Shown here in pieces: positions 33,206 through 41,742 of a stretch of 64,000 nucleotides of DNA. Within the stretch, counting starts at the first letter, position 1; the number at the start of each line of letters is the position of its first letter. This DNA comes from Curvibacter gracilis ATCC BAA-807 (lineage in GTDB: Bacteria; Pseudomonadota; Gammaproteobacteria; Burkholderiales; Burkholderiaceae_C): contig NZ_JADZ01000010.1 in NCBI RefSeq assembly GCF_000518645.1, positions 248,001 to 312,000 of the forward strand, written 5' to 3'. The notes below the pieces were generated by a model that saw only the letters and a program-made list of their open reading frames with translations, had not been told where the DNA came from and made no database searches. The translations under genes and the position numbers were made by a program.

Positions 33206-34368
33206 GCGCCGTGCTGCGGCAGGCGGAGACGGACCGCCTGGCGGCCCCCCAACTCGTTCCCGATCCCACGCCGGCCCCTGAGTCACCGCCATTGGCCAGC
33301 GGCTCGGTGCGTTTCGAGCAGGTCAGCAAGCGCTACCCCGGTGCTGCAGCGGGTCACGACGCCCTGCAAGGCATCGATGTGCACATCGAGCCGGGGCGGA
33401 TCTTCGGCATCATCGGGCGCAGCGGCGCCGGCAAATCCAGCCTGCTGCGCACCATCAACCGGCTCGAGTCGGTGAGCGCCGGACGGGTGCTGGTCGATGG
33501 CGAGGACATCGGCCGGTTCAACGAGCGTCAGCTGCTGGGCCTGCGCCGACGCATCGGCATGGTGTTCCAGCATTTCAATCTGCTGTCGGCCAAGACGGTC
33601 TGGCAGAACGTGGCCCTGCCTCTGAAAGTGGCCGGCCTGCCGGCCGCCGAGATCCGGCAACGGGTGGACGAGTTGCTGGCGCTGGTGGGGCTGAGCGACA
33701 AGCGCGATGTGTACCCCTCGCGCCTGTCGGGCGGACAGAAGCAGCGCGTGGGCATTGCCCGCGCACTGGTGCATCGCCCCGAGATCCTGCTGTGCGACGA
33801 AGCCACCTCGGCGCTCGACCCGGAGAGCACCCAGGCCATCCTGGGCCTGCTGCGCGACATCCATCGCCAGCTCGGCCTGACCATCGTGCTGATCACCCAC
33901 GAAATGGCCGTGATCCGAGAGATCTGCCATGAAGTGCTGGTGCTGGAGCAAGGCCGGCCGGTCGAGCAAGGCCCGGTCTGGCAGGTGTTCGGCGCCCCGC
34001 GCCATGAAGCCACCCAGGCCCTGCTGGCCCCGCTGGCCCAGGGCCTGCCCCACGAGTTGCAGCAGCGCCTGCGCCTCAAGCCTCCGGCGACGACGGACAC
34101 CCCGACGGGTGCCGCACCTCGCTTAGAGCGCCTGATCGAATTGAGCTACACCGGCGAGACCGATCTGCTGCCCGACTGGCAACAGCTGGCCCACGTGCTG
34201 CAAGGCGCGCCGCGTCTGCTGCACGGCGGCATCGAACAGCTGCAAGGCCACGCCCACGGGCGCCTGGTGCTGGCCGTCGAGGGCATCGGCCCCGGCGCCC
34301 AGGCCGTTCTGAAACACCGACTGAGCCACCAAGCCAAGGACCTGGGCTATGTTGAATCCCATCTCTGA
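33202..34368 (+). CDS. metN: MetN methionine-type ABC importer ATPase
   Basis: 388 residues. Walker [11 protein letters not shown]-loop [24 protein letters not shown], signature [16 protein letters not shown], Walker [18 protein letters not shown]-loop [23 protein letters not shown]-terminal NIL domain (about 300-385) would sense methionine by trans-inhibition. The first 35 residues are a Pro/Ala extension not usual for MetN. It overlaps metQ by four bases and metI by 20. Confidence 0.93.
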   Translation: MSAVLRQAETDRLAAPQLVPDPTPAPESPPLASGSVRFEQVSKRYPGAAAGHDALQGIDVHIEPGRIFGIIGRSGAGKSSLLRTINRLESVSAGRVLVDGEDIGRFNERQLLGLRRRIGMVFQHFNLLSAKTVWQNVALPLKVAGLPAAEIRQRVDELLALVGLSDKRDVYPSRLSGGQKQRVGIARALVHRPEILLCDEATSALDPESTQAILGLLRDIHRQLGLTIVLITHEMAVIREICHEVLVLEQGRPVEQGPVWQVFGAPRHEATQALLAPLAQGLPHELQQRLRLKPPATTDTPTGAAPRLERLIELSYTGETDLLPDWQQLAHVLQGAPRLLHGGIEQLQGHAHGRLVLAVEGIGPGAQAVLKHRLSHQAKDLGYVESHL

Positions 34369-35014
34369 CATCGTGATCGAGCGCCTGCTGCAGGGGCTGG
34401 CGGACACCTTGACCATGGTCGGCATCTCCGCAGGTCTGGCCTTGTTGCTGGGACTGCCGCTGGCGGTGTTCCTGGTGCTGTCGGCCCCGGGCGCCCTGCT
34501 GGCCTCGCCACGCCTGAACCGGCTGCTGGGCAGCCTGGTCAACGGCTTCCGGGCCACGCCCTTCATCATCTTGCTGGTCGCGCTGATTCCGTTCACCCGC
34601 TGGGTGACGGGCACCACCATCGGCGTGTGGGCCGCCGTGGTGCCCCTGACCATCAGTGCCACGCCCTTTTTTGCACGCATCGCCGAAGTGGGGCTCAACG
34701 AAGTCGACAAAGGCCTGATCGAAGCGGCCCAGGCCATGGGCTGTGGGCGCTGGCACATCATCTGGCACGTGTTGCTGCCCGAGGCACTGCCCAGCATCGT
34801 GGCGGGCTTCACCATCACCGTGGTCTCGATGATCGGCGCCTCGGCCATGGCCGGCGCGGTGGGGGCCGGCGGGCTCGGTGACATCGCCATCCGCTACGGC
34901 TACCAGCGCTTCGACACCCAGGTGATGGTGCTGGTGATCGTGCTGCTGATCGCGCTGGTGTGCAGCGTGCAGTGGGTCGGTGACCGCTGGGCACGCCACC
35001 TGCGCAGTCGCTGA
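34349..35014 (+). CDS. metI: MetI methionine-type ABC importer permease
   Basis: 221 residues with five predicted membrane segments. [97 protein letters not shown] (EAA-type loop contacting MetN) and [22 protein letters not shown] are all standard MetI. The start overlaps the metN end by 20 bp. Confidence 0.94.
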   Translation: MLNPISDIVIERLLQGLADTLTMVGISAGLALLLGLPLAVFLVLSAPGALLASPRLNRLLGSLVNGFRATPFIILLVALIPFTRWVTGTTIGVWAAVVPLTISATPFFARIAEVGLNEVDKGLIEAAQAMGCGRWHIIWHVLLPEALPSIVAGFTITVVSMIGASAMAGAVGAGGLGDIAIRYGYQRFDTQVMVLVIVLLIALVCSVQWVGDRWARHLRSR

Positions 35015-35542
35015 ATGGGCCGCCCCGTCCTGATCGTGGTCGGGGGCTTGCCCGGTGTTGGCAAGACCACCATCGCCCGCGAACTGTTGCGGCGCAGCCC
35101 GGGCCCCTACCTGCGCATCGACACCATCGAACAAGCCCTGCTGCGCGCCGATCCCGGCAGGTCGGTGGGTGCGGCCGGCTACGCGGTGGCCTATGCGCTG
35201 GCCAGCAGCCACCTCGAGCTCGGGCTGCGCGTGGTGGTCGACGGCGTGAATCCGCTGGCCATCACCCGCGAGAGCTGGCAGGCCGTGGCGGCCCAGGCCC
35301 AGGCCCGGATGCTGGAGGTGGAGGTGATCTGCCCGGATGCAGCAGAGCATCGGCGCCGGGTGGAAAGCCGCGAGCCCGACATCCCTCAGCAGGTGCTGCC
35401 CGACTGGGCTGCAGTGCTTGGGCACGCCTACGAGCGATGGGAGCGCCCCCGGCTGGCGATCGACAGTGCCCGCCTCAGCCCGGCCGAGGCCGCCGAGCGC
35501 GTGCTGGAGGCGGCAGCCCGGCTGGCCGCCTCAGACCCCTGA
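35015..35542 (+). CDS. P-loop kinase-like protein (AAA_33 family)
   Basis: 175 residues. Walker A GGLPGVGKTT (residues 10-19), YLRIDTIEQALLRA and VVVDGVNPLAITRESW resemble small ATP-dependent kinases (chloramphenicol phosphotransferase/zeta-like/gluconate kinase group). VICPDAAEHRRRVESRE carries a lid-type Arg. The ATG follows the metI stop directly (TGAATG), so it is translationally coupled to the importer. The substrate is unknown; phosphorylation of an imported compound is a guess. Confidence 0.8.
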   Translation: MGRPVLIVVGGLPGVGKTTIARELLRRSPGPYLRIDTIEQALLRADPGRSVGAAGYAVAYALASSHLELGLRVVVDGVNPLAITRESWQAVAAQAQARMLEVEVICPDAAEHRRRVESREPDIPQQVLPDWAAVLGHAYERWERPRLAIDSARLSPAEAAERVLEAAARLAASDP

Positions 35543-35550
35543 CCGCCTGA

Positions 35551-35566
35551 CCGCCCCCGAGGGCGG
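35551..35566. terminator. GC hairpin between convergent genes
   Basis: CCGCCC-CCGA-GGGCGG lies between the convergent stops at 35542 and 35575. No T-run, so only a weak or bidirectional terminator. Confidence 0.45.
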
Positions 35567-35574
35567 CCGCGGCC

Positions 35575-36789
35575 TCAGGCCTTGCCGATGCGGTAGAAGG
35601 CCGGCGGGGCCTCGCCTTTGACAGCGTAGCTGCCCACGGCCCGTTCGCGGTACACGCGGGGGTTGTGCGAGGAGATGGTGCGGGCGTTGCGCCAGTAACG
35701 GTCCAGGCCCTCGGTGCGACGGGCCGCCGAAGCGCCCAGGGCGTCGAACAGCTCGGTACTGGCGTCGAGCACCAACTGGGTCACGACCGACACCGACTGG
35801 TCGACCTCGACATTGGCCAGCACGGTGGCCTGGGCCTTGGCCTCGGCACCCGTGGCGTCGTACACGCGCTGCAATGCGGCGGCGGCCTGCAGCACGATGG
35901 CACCGGCCCCGTAGGCCGCGCTGCGCACACGACCCACCACCTGAAGGATCTGCGGATCGTCCGACACCCGGCTGGCATTGCCATGGCTGTAGATGCGCTG
36001 GCGTTCGCGCACGCGCTGGGCCACATCGTCGGCCAGGGCGCGGCCGATGCCGGCCAGCGTGGCCAGGTGCACCAGTTGGTAGTAGCCCGTGCTGTAAGAG
36101 AAGCGCTCCAGGCTGGGATTGACCCACTCGGGCTCGATGGCCACCGCCCTGAAGCGGGCCGTGCCACTACCGGTGAGGGCCTGGCCAAAGCCGTCCCAGT
36201 CGTCCAACACCTCCACACCGGCGCCACGGCGTGGCACCAGCACCAGGATGGATTCCTCGCGGTCGTTGGCCACAGCGGTGTTGATCCAGTCGCCGAACAG
36301 CGAACCGGTGGTGTAGAACTTCTCGCCCTCCAGGCGCAGGCCCTCGGGGGTCTGGCGCAGGCGGGTCGAAAAGCTGCCCACCTTGGCGTCGCCCGCCTCC
36401 GAGAAGCCCGAGCCGACCAAGTCGCCGGCCGCCACACGGGCCAGCCAACGCTGACGCCAGGCCGGGTCGGCGGCGTTGAGCACGTCTTCGGTGAAGCCCT
36501 GGTGGGCGCGCACGGCATTGACCACGTTCGAGTCGGCAGCACCCAGTTCGATCAGCAAGCCGAACAGCTCGGGCAGCGTGGCGCCCAGGCCGCCCAGCTC
36601 TTGCGGCAAGCGCAGCTTGGTGAAACCTGCCTCACGCAGCCAATGCAGTTCTTCGTGCGGCAGGCGCCGCTGCAGATCACGCTCGACGGCCCCCGCACGA
36701 ATGCGTTCGAAGACAGGGCGAAAGCGCGCGGCCAGGGCTTCGTACTGCGGGCTGGGGGCGCCGCCCCAGGCGGATTGGACTTGGGTCAT
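35575..36789 (-). CDS. Acyl-CoA dehydrogenase-fold flavin enzyme (SfnB/DszC-like), third copy
   Basis: 404 residues. RRLPHEELHWLREAGFTKLRLPQELGGLGATLPELFGLL, AADSNVVNAVRAHQGFTEDVL, EGEKFYTTGSLFGDWINTAV, LDDWDGFGQALTGSGTARFRAV and the C-terminal RRTEGLDRYWRNARTISSHNPRVYRERAVGSYAV, very like the corresponding tail of the 29672 gene. It shares the DszC/SfnB layout and should use reduced flavin and O2. Downstream of two sulfonate-type binding protein genes on the same strand. Confidence 0.86.
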   Translation of the reverse strand: MTQVQSAWGGAPSPQYEALAARFRPVFERIRAGAVERDLQRRLPHEELHWLREAGFTKLRLPQELGGLGATLPELFGLLIELGAADSNVVNAVRAHQGFTEDVLNAADPAWRQRWLARVAAGDLVGSGFSEAGDAKVGSFSTRLRQTPEGLRLEGEKFYTTGSLFGDWINTAVANDREESILVLVPRRGAGVEVLDDWDGFGQALTGSGTARFRAVAIEPEWVNPSLERFSYSTGYYQLVHLATLAGIGRALADDVAQRVRERQRIYSHGNASRVSDDPQILQVVGRVRSAAYGAGAIVLQAAAALQRVYDATGAEAKAQATVLANVEVDQSVSVVTQLVLDASTELFDALGASAARRTEGLDRYWRNARTISSHNPRVYRERAVGSYAVKGEAPPAFYRIGKA

Positions 36790-36840
36790 GGTGATCCTTG
36801 CGGTGTGATGTGCGTTGGAGGGAGCGGCCGGTGGCTGCGT

Positions 36841-37794
36841 TCAGGGGTTCAGGGCCGCACTGAACGAGGTGTCGATCACCTTGCGGGTGTCGAGCGCGGC
36901 GGGCAGCACCTCGACCTTGCGCAGAAAATCGGCCGTGCCTTGGATGTCCTTGGCGGCCTGTGCGTCCACCGGGCCCACGGTGAGCTTGGCCTGGCGCAGC
37001 CAGTGGCGCGACACCTCGCGGTCGAGGTTGGCGCGTTGCGCCCAGGCGTCGGCATAGCTGTCGGTGTTGGCGTCCACCCAGGCACGGGCCTTTTTGAGGC
37101 GTTGCAGAAAATCGGCGATGGCGGAGCGCTTGGCCTCAATCGAGGGTGCATAGGCCGCGATGGTGCTGAGCGCCGGGATCACGCCCTCGGCAGTGAACAG
37201 CACCCTGGCGCCCGATTGCACGATCTGCTGCGATACATAGGGCTCCCAAACCGGGAAGGCATCGATGCTGCCCCCAGGCAGGGCGGTGGCCGCATCCAGC
37301 GGCATCAGCTTGACGAATTGCACGTGGTCGGCGGGCAGCCCGGCCTTGTCGAGCGCACCGAGGGTGAGTTGCTGGCTCCAGGCACCGGGCCAGTAGGCCA
37401 CCTTCTTGCCCTTGAGGTCGGCAATGGTCTTGGCGGTGGAGTTCTTGGGCACCAGCAGGGCCACCGTCTTGGGGTTTTGGCGCGTCACGCCGATGAGGCG
37501 CACATTGCTGCTCTTGGAGGCCAGGAACAGAAAGCCCGAGTCGCCCAGAAAGCCGATGTCGATGGCACCGGCATTGAGGGCCTCAGACAGCGGAGCCGCA
37601 GCCTGAAAGCCGGCCCACTCCACGGTGTAGGGCGCGCCCTCCAGGGCCTTGGACAATTCAACCGAGGCACGGATGTTGTAGTAGTTCTGATCGCCCACCT
37701 TGAGGACGACCTGATCGGCCGCATACGAGGAGGCGACCCACAGAAGACCTGCCAGCAGGGCAGGCAGACGACGACGGAGCTTGGAGATACGCAT
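36841..37794 (-). CDS. Sulfonate/aliphatic-sulfonate type ABC substrate-binding protein
   Basis: 317 residues; signal peptide LPALLAGLLWVASSYA. VLKVGDQNYYNIRASVELSKALEGAPYTVEWAGFQAAAPLSEALNAGAIDIGFLGDSGFLFL and FPVWEPYVSQQIVQSGARVL follow the SsuA pattern. ATG 37794 is used since upstream codons belong to the preceding gene's region. No permease or ATPase is encoded next to it; the neighbours are another binding protein and a flavin enzyme. Confidence 0.88.
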   Translation of the reverse strand: MRISKLRRRLPALLAGLLWVASSYAADQVVLKVGDQNYYNIRASVELSKALEGAPYTVEWAGFQAAAPLSEALNAGAIDIGFLGDSGFLFLASKSSNVRLIGVTRQNPKTVALLVPKNSTAKTIADLKGKKVAYWPGAWSQQLTLGALDKAGLPADHVQFVKLMPLDAATALPGGSIDAFPVWEPYVSQQIVQSGARVLFTAEGVIPALSTIAAYAPSIEAKRSAIADFLQRLKKARAWVDANTDSYADAWAQRANLDREVSRHWLRQAKLTVGPVDAQAAKDIQGTADFLRKVEVLPAALDTRKVIDTSFSAALNP

Positions 37795-37831
37795 GGGTGT
37801 TTTTTGCAATGGGTTCGGTGGGTCTGTTGTT

Positions 37832-38824
37832 TCAACGCAGGCCCGGGTTGCGCCAGACGATGTCGGTGACATTGATCTTGCGGGGGATGATGCCCAGCGC
37901 CTGGAAGGTGTCGGCCAGCTGCTGTTGCTGCGCGATCTGTGTTTCGCCCACCGGGCCCAGCGAGAACTCCGAGCGCCCGAACACCGACACCCAGATCTTG
38001 GCGTCGATGCCCGAAGCCTCGGCCGCCACCGCAGCCAGCTCCTCGGGGTTGCGGCCCGCCTTGACCGTGACCTTGCCGATCTCATCGAGCACCGCGGCCA
38101 GCACCGCGGGATGCTTGTTGGCAAAGTCGCGGTTGGCCATGTAGTACGAGGAACTGGTCAGGCGTTTGTCGCTGGTGTCGGCCAGCACGCGGGCGCCATA
38201 GCGCTGCTCGGCAATGGCGTAGTAAGGGTCCCACACGGTCCAGGCGTCGATGTTGCCGCCATTGAAGGCGGCGGTGGCATCGGCCGGGGCCAGGAACACG
38301 GGTTCGATGTCTCTCAGCGTGAGGCCCACGGTGGCCAGCGCCTTGATCGTCACGTTGTGGGCGCTCGACCCCTTGCCAAAGGCCACCTTCTTGCCTTTGA
38401 GCTCGGCCAGGGTCTTGATCGGCGAGTTGCGCGGCACCAGCACGGCATGGGGTGGCGAGAGCGTGGCCGCGGCATACACCAGGTTCGAGCCACCCGCCTG
38501 GGCAAAAATGGGCGGGGTGTCTCCCACCGATCCGGCGTCAATGGCACCCGCCCCCAGGGCCTCCAGCATGGGCGGGCCGAACTGAAACTCGACCCATTTC
38601 ACCGACTCGACCCCCAAGGCCTTGAGCCGCTGCTCGATCACACCCTGCTTGCGTGCCAGCACCTGGATGGCCGAGCCCTTTTGCCAACCCAGTCGCACCT
38701 CCTTGGGCAAGGTGGCGCTGGGGGTCTGCGCCTCGGCGGAAGTGGCAGCGCCCCACAGCAGAGGGCTGGCGGTGGCGGCCAGGGTGGCGGCGAAATGTCG
38801 GCGGTTCAGGGACTTGAGCGTCAT
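37832..38824 (-). CDS. SsuA-like sulfonate substrate-binding protein
   Basis: 330 residues with an exported N-terminus (RRHFAATLAATASPLLWGAATSAEAQ). EVRLGWQKGSAIQVLARKQGVIEQRLKALGVESVKWVEFQFGPPMLEALGAGAIDAGSVGDTPPIFAQAGG and AAFNGGNIDAWTVWDPYYAIAEQRYGARVLADT are strongly SsuA-like. First gene of the minus-strand set SBP-SBP-flavin enzyme, divergent from another SBP-monooxygenase pair. Confidence 0.9.
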   Translation of the reverse strand: MTLKSLNRRHFAATLAATASPLLWGAATSAEAQTPSATLPKEVRLGWQKGSAIQVLARKQGVIEQRLKALGVESVKWVEFQFGPPMLEALGAGAIDAGSVGDTPPIFAQAGGSNLVYAAATLSPPHAVLVPRNSPIKTLAELKGKKVAFGKGSSAHNVTIKALATVGLTLRDIEPVFLAPADATAAFNGGNIDAWTVWDPYYAIAEQRYGARVLADTSDKRLTSSSYYMANRDFANKHPAVLAAVLDEIGKVTVKAGRNPEELAAVAAEASGIDAKIWVSVFGRSEFSLGPVGETQIAQQQQLADTFQALGIIPRKINVTDIVWRNPGLR

Positions 38825-39031
38825 GGCGGGGTTCGTCTGTGGATGTCAGCAAAGGCGCCAGCGTAGGCAGCCGCCAGCGCGGTGTCGAATGACATTCCTG
38901 CCAAACCTTATGCAAAACCAGACTAAGCGCCATAGACGGAGCGCGCATGTCGATGTGACGAATGCGTCCTTGGGCCCATGCGCCTGCGGTGTTGGAATCA
39001 GCCGCTTCCTTTCACCTGCCCCTGGCCTGTC

Positions 39032-40039
39032 ATGACGACTTTGCACCCCACTTCTGCCCTGAGCGGCAACGCCCCCCAACACCCCTCGCGCAAGCCCGCA
39101 CGGTGGCTGCGTCGGCTGGCACTGAGCCTGACCCTGGGCCTGGTCGCAGGCGTGGGCCTGACCCAGGTGGCGCTGGCCGATGGCGTCACCCTGCGCGTGG
39201 GCGACCAGCGTGGCAACGCCCGCGCCGCCCTGGAGGCCTCGGGCGAGCTGCAGCAAGTGCCTTACAAGATCGTGTGGAGCGAGTTCCCCAACGCCGCCCC
39301 GCTGCTGGAGGCGCTGCGGGCCGACGCCATCGACGCCGGCTCGGTGGGCGACGCCCCGCTGACCTTTGCCGTGGCGGCTGGCGGGTTGGAGGCCAAGGCC
39401 ATCTTTGCCACCAGCTACGAGGGCAACGCCATCATCGTGACGCAGGCCTCGCCCTACAAAAGCATCGAAGACCTGAAGGGCAAGCGCATTGCCGTGGTCA
39501 AGGGCTCGTCGGGCCACAACCTGCTGCTGCAGGTGCTGAGCAAGGCAGGTCTGGCCGCCGATGCGGTGCAACTGGCCTACCTGGCGCCTTCGGAGTTCAC
39601 CCTGGCGCTCACACAGGGATCGGTCGATGCGGCCGTCACCTGGGAGCCCTATGTGTCGTTTGCCATCCTGAAATCAGGCGCCCGCATCCTGGTGGACGGC
39701 AAGAACTTCCCGGCGCTGTCGTACCTGGTGGCCTCCAACCACGCACTGGCCGACAAGGACAAGGCCGCCGCCCTGAAGGATTTTGTGGCCCGCAACGCCC
39801 GCGCCCGCGTCTGGGCGCAGAAGAACACCGAGCCCTACTCCAAGACCATCGCCAAGCTGGTGGGCATCCCGGAGGACGTGGCCCTGTCCAAGCAGCGCCG
39901 CGAGGGCCATGCCCCGCTGGCCATCGATGACAACATCGTGCGCCTGCAGCAGAACACCATCGACCTGTACGTGGAGGCCAAGCTGATCCCGCGCCGGCTC
40001 GAGGCCAAAGACCTGCTCGACACCCGCTTCAAGCCCTGA
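39032..40039 (+). CDS. SsuA-like sulfonate substrate-binding protein
   Basis: 335 residues from ATG 39032; signal region RRLALSLTLGLVAGVGLTQVALA. VTLRVGDQRGNARAALEASGELQQVPYKIVWSEFPNAAPLLEALRADAIDAGSVGDAPLTFAVAAGG, RIAVVKGSSGHNLLLQVLSKAGL and VDAAVTWEPYVSFAILKSGARILVDG are typical. It is 14 bp before an LLM monooxygenase gene, the usual pairing of a binding protein with its oxygenase. Confidence 0.9.
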   Translation: MTTLHPTSALSGNAPQHPSRKPARWLRRLALSLTLGLVAGVGLTQVALADGVTLRVGDQRGNARAALEASGELQQVPYKIVWSEFPNAAPLLEALRADAIDAGSVGDAPLTFAVAAGGLEAKAIFATSYEGNAIIVTQASPYKSIEDLKGKRIAVVKGSSGHNLLLQVLSKAGLAADAVQLAYLAPSEFTLALTQGSVDAAVTWEPYVSFAILKSGARILVDGKNFPALSYLVASNHALADKDKAAALKDFVARNARARVWAQKNTEPYSKTIAKLVGIPEDVALSKQRREGHAPLAIDDNIVRLQQNTIDLYVEAKLIPRRLEAKDLLDTRFKP

Positions 40040-40053
40040 ACCCTGGCCCTGAC

Positions 40054-41394
40054 ATGAGCATGCACATCGCCCTGTACCTGGCCGAAATCGGCAGCCAGCA
40101 TGGTGCCTGGCGCCATCCCAGGGCCGGCAACACCCGCCCGCTGGACTGGCGCTTTTACCGCGACCTGGCCCAGAAGGCCGAACGGGCCTGCCTGGACATG
40201 GTCTTTCTGGCCGACAAGCTGTCGGTGGATGATGTCTACGGCGGCGATTTCAAAGCCACCGTCGAATCCCGTGCCCTGCCGCAGCACGTCGAGCCGCTGA
40301 GCGTGATCGCCTCGCTGGTGGGGGCCACCACGCACATCGGCCTGGCCGCGACCGTGTCAGCCACCTACACCCAGCCCTACACCGTTGCCCGCACCCTGGC
40401 CACCATCGACCACCTAAGCGGCGGCCGCGTGGCCTGGAACGTGGTCACCTCGGTGAGCGACGGCGAGGCCCGCAACCACGGGCTGGACCAGCACCTGGGC
40501 CACGATGCCCGCTACGCCAAGGCGGCCGAGTTCACCCGCCTGGTCAAAAGACTGTGGGACAGCTGGGAGAGCGACTGGCTGGTGCGCGACCACGCCAGCG
40601 GCCGCCATGGCGACGCCAGCAAGCTGCACTATGTGGACCACGACGGCGACTGGTTCAAGGTGCGTGGCCCGCTGAACGTGCCGCGCCCGCCACAAGGGCA
40701 CCCGGTGCAGGTGCAGGCCGGTGTGTCGGGCAACTTTGAGCGCACCGCCCTCGAGCAGGCCGAGGTGATCTTTGGCGTGCAGCCCGACCTGGGCCGGGCC
40801 CAGGCCTTCTACCGTCGCTTCAAGCAGCAGCTGGCGGAGGTGGGCCGTGCGCCGAACAGCCTCAAGGTGCTGCCCGGCATCGTGCCCATCATCGGCCAGA
40901 CCCGGCGCGAGGCGCTGGATCTGGAGCGCGAGCTGAAGGAACTGGTGCTGCCCGAGGCGGCGCTGAGCTTCATGTCGGCCAGCATGAACCACGACCTGGC
41001 GCAGTACCCGCTGCACCAGCGAGTGCCCGACATTGCCAGCCAGTTGACCGGCAGCCGAGGGCGCTTTCAGGCCGTGCTGCAAAAAGCGCGCGACGAAGGC
41101 TGGACGGTGGCCCAGCTCGGCACCTGGTACGCGCAGAGCCTGGGCTTCTTCTCGCCTGTGGGCACGGCCAGCGAAGTGGCTGATGAGCTCAAGCGCTGGC
41201 ACGACGAGGGCGGTGGTGATGGCTTTGTGGTGCTGCCCGCCATCATGCCCCTGGGCGCGGACGACTTTCTGGAGCAGGTGGTGCCCCGCCTGCAGGACCG
41301 GGGCGCCTTTCGCACCGCCTACCCGGGCCAGACCTTGCGCGACACGCTGGGGCTGGCCGTGCCGCCCAATCAGTTCTCCAGCGCCACGGTCTGA
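40054..41394 (+). CDS. LLM-class flavin-dependent monooxygenase (NtaA/DszA/SfnG-like)
   Basis: 446 residues. MVFLADKLSVDDVYGGDF, THIGLAATVSATYTQPYTVARTLATIDHLSGGRVAWNVVTSVSDGEARNHG, QVQAGVSGNFERTALEQAEVIFGVQ and the C-terminal DDFLEQVVPRLQDRGAFRTAYPGQTLRDTLGL match the NtaA/SnaA/DszA family. It needs FMNH2 from a separate reductase, which is not encoded in the window. The adjacent sulfonate-type binding protein suggests an organosulfur substrate. Confidence 0.88.
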   Translation: MSMHIALYLAEIGSQHGAWRHPRAGNTRPLDWRFYRDLAQKAERACLDMVFLADKLSVDDVYGGDFKATVESRALPQHVEPLSVIASLVGATTHIGLAATVSATYTQPYTVARTLATIDHLSGGRVAWNVVTSVSDGEARNHGLDQHLGHDARYAKAAEFTRLVKRLWDSWESDWLVRDHASGRHGDASKLHYVDHDGDWFKVRGPLNVPRPPQGHPVQVQAGVSGNFERTALEQAEVIFGVQPDLGRAQAFYRRFKQQLAEVGRAPNSLKVLPGIVPIIGQTRREALDLERELKELVLPEAALSFMSASMNHDLAQYPLHQRVPDIASQLTGSRGRFQAVLQKARDEGWTVAQLGTWYAQSLGFFSPVGTASEVADELKRWHDEGGGDGFVVLPAIMPLGADDFLEQVVPRLQDRGAFRTAYPGQTLRDTLGLAVPPNQFSSATV

Positions 41395-41433
41395 TCAGCA
41401 CAGCCCGAGCCTTGCTGGCGAGCGGCCACCGCC

Positions 41434-41742
41434 TCAGAACGGCACGTCGTCGTCGTCGTCGGTGGCCGGTGCGGCCGTCTTGGAGGCCGTCTTCGGGGCA
41501 GGCTTGGACGCTGTGGGCGCTGTGGGCACCGGGCTTCGCTCAACCGTCTCACGCTGGGGCTCGCCCAGTTCCTTCTCCAGCGCTTTCTCCACCGCATCGA
41601 TGCGGGCCTGGCAGATCTTGAAGGCGCTCACCGACTCTTCGACGATCTGCAGCAGGTCGTCGATGTTGGGTTCGCGCTGTTCGCGCAGGGTCTGGGCGTG
41701 GCGTTGCAGCACGCCGTAGGATTCCTTGAAGCTGTGTTTCAT
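41434..41742 (-). CDS. xseB: Exodeoxyribonuclease VII small subunit
   Basis: 102 residues. The N-terminal helical hairpin (FKESYGVLQRHAQTLREQREPNIDDLLQIVEESVSAFKICQARIDAVEKALEKEL, residues 4-58) is the Exonuc_VII_S fold; the Pro/Ala-rich tail ending DDDDDVPF is longer than in E. coli XseB. Overlaps the xseA stop by ATGA (41739-41742), giving coupled synthesis of the two subunits. Confidence 0.88.
   Translation of the reverse strand: MKHSFKESYGVLQRHAQTLREQREPNIDDLLQIVEESVSAFKICQARIDAVEKALEKELGEPQRETVERSPVPTAPTASKPAPKTASKTAAPATDDDDDVPF

Noticed and set aside
35665-37869. 734-codon plus-strand frame opposite flavin enzyme and receptor genes
   Set aside because: Shadow frame; no start signal or family, and it crosses two real genes and their spacer.
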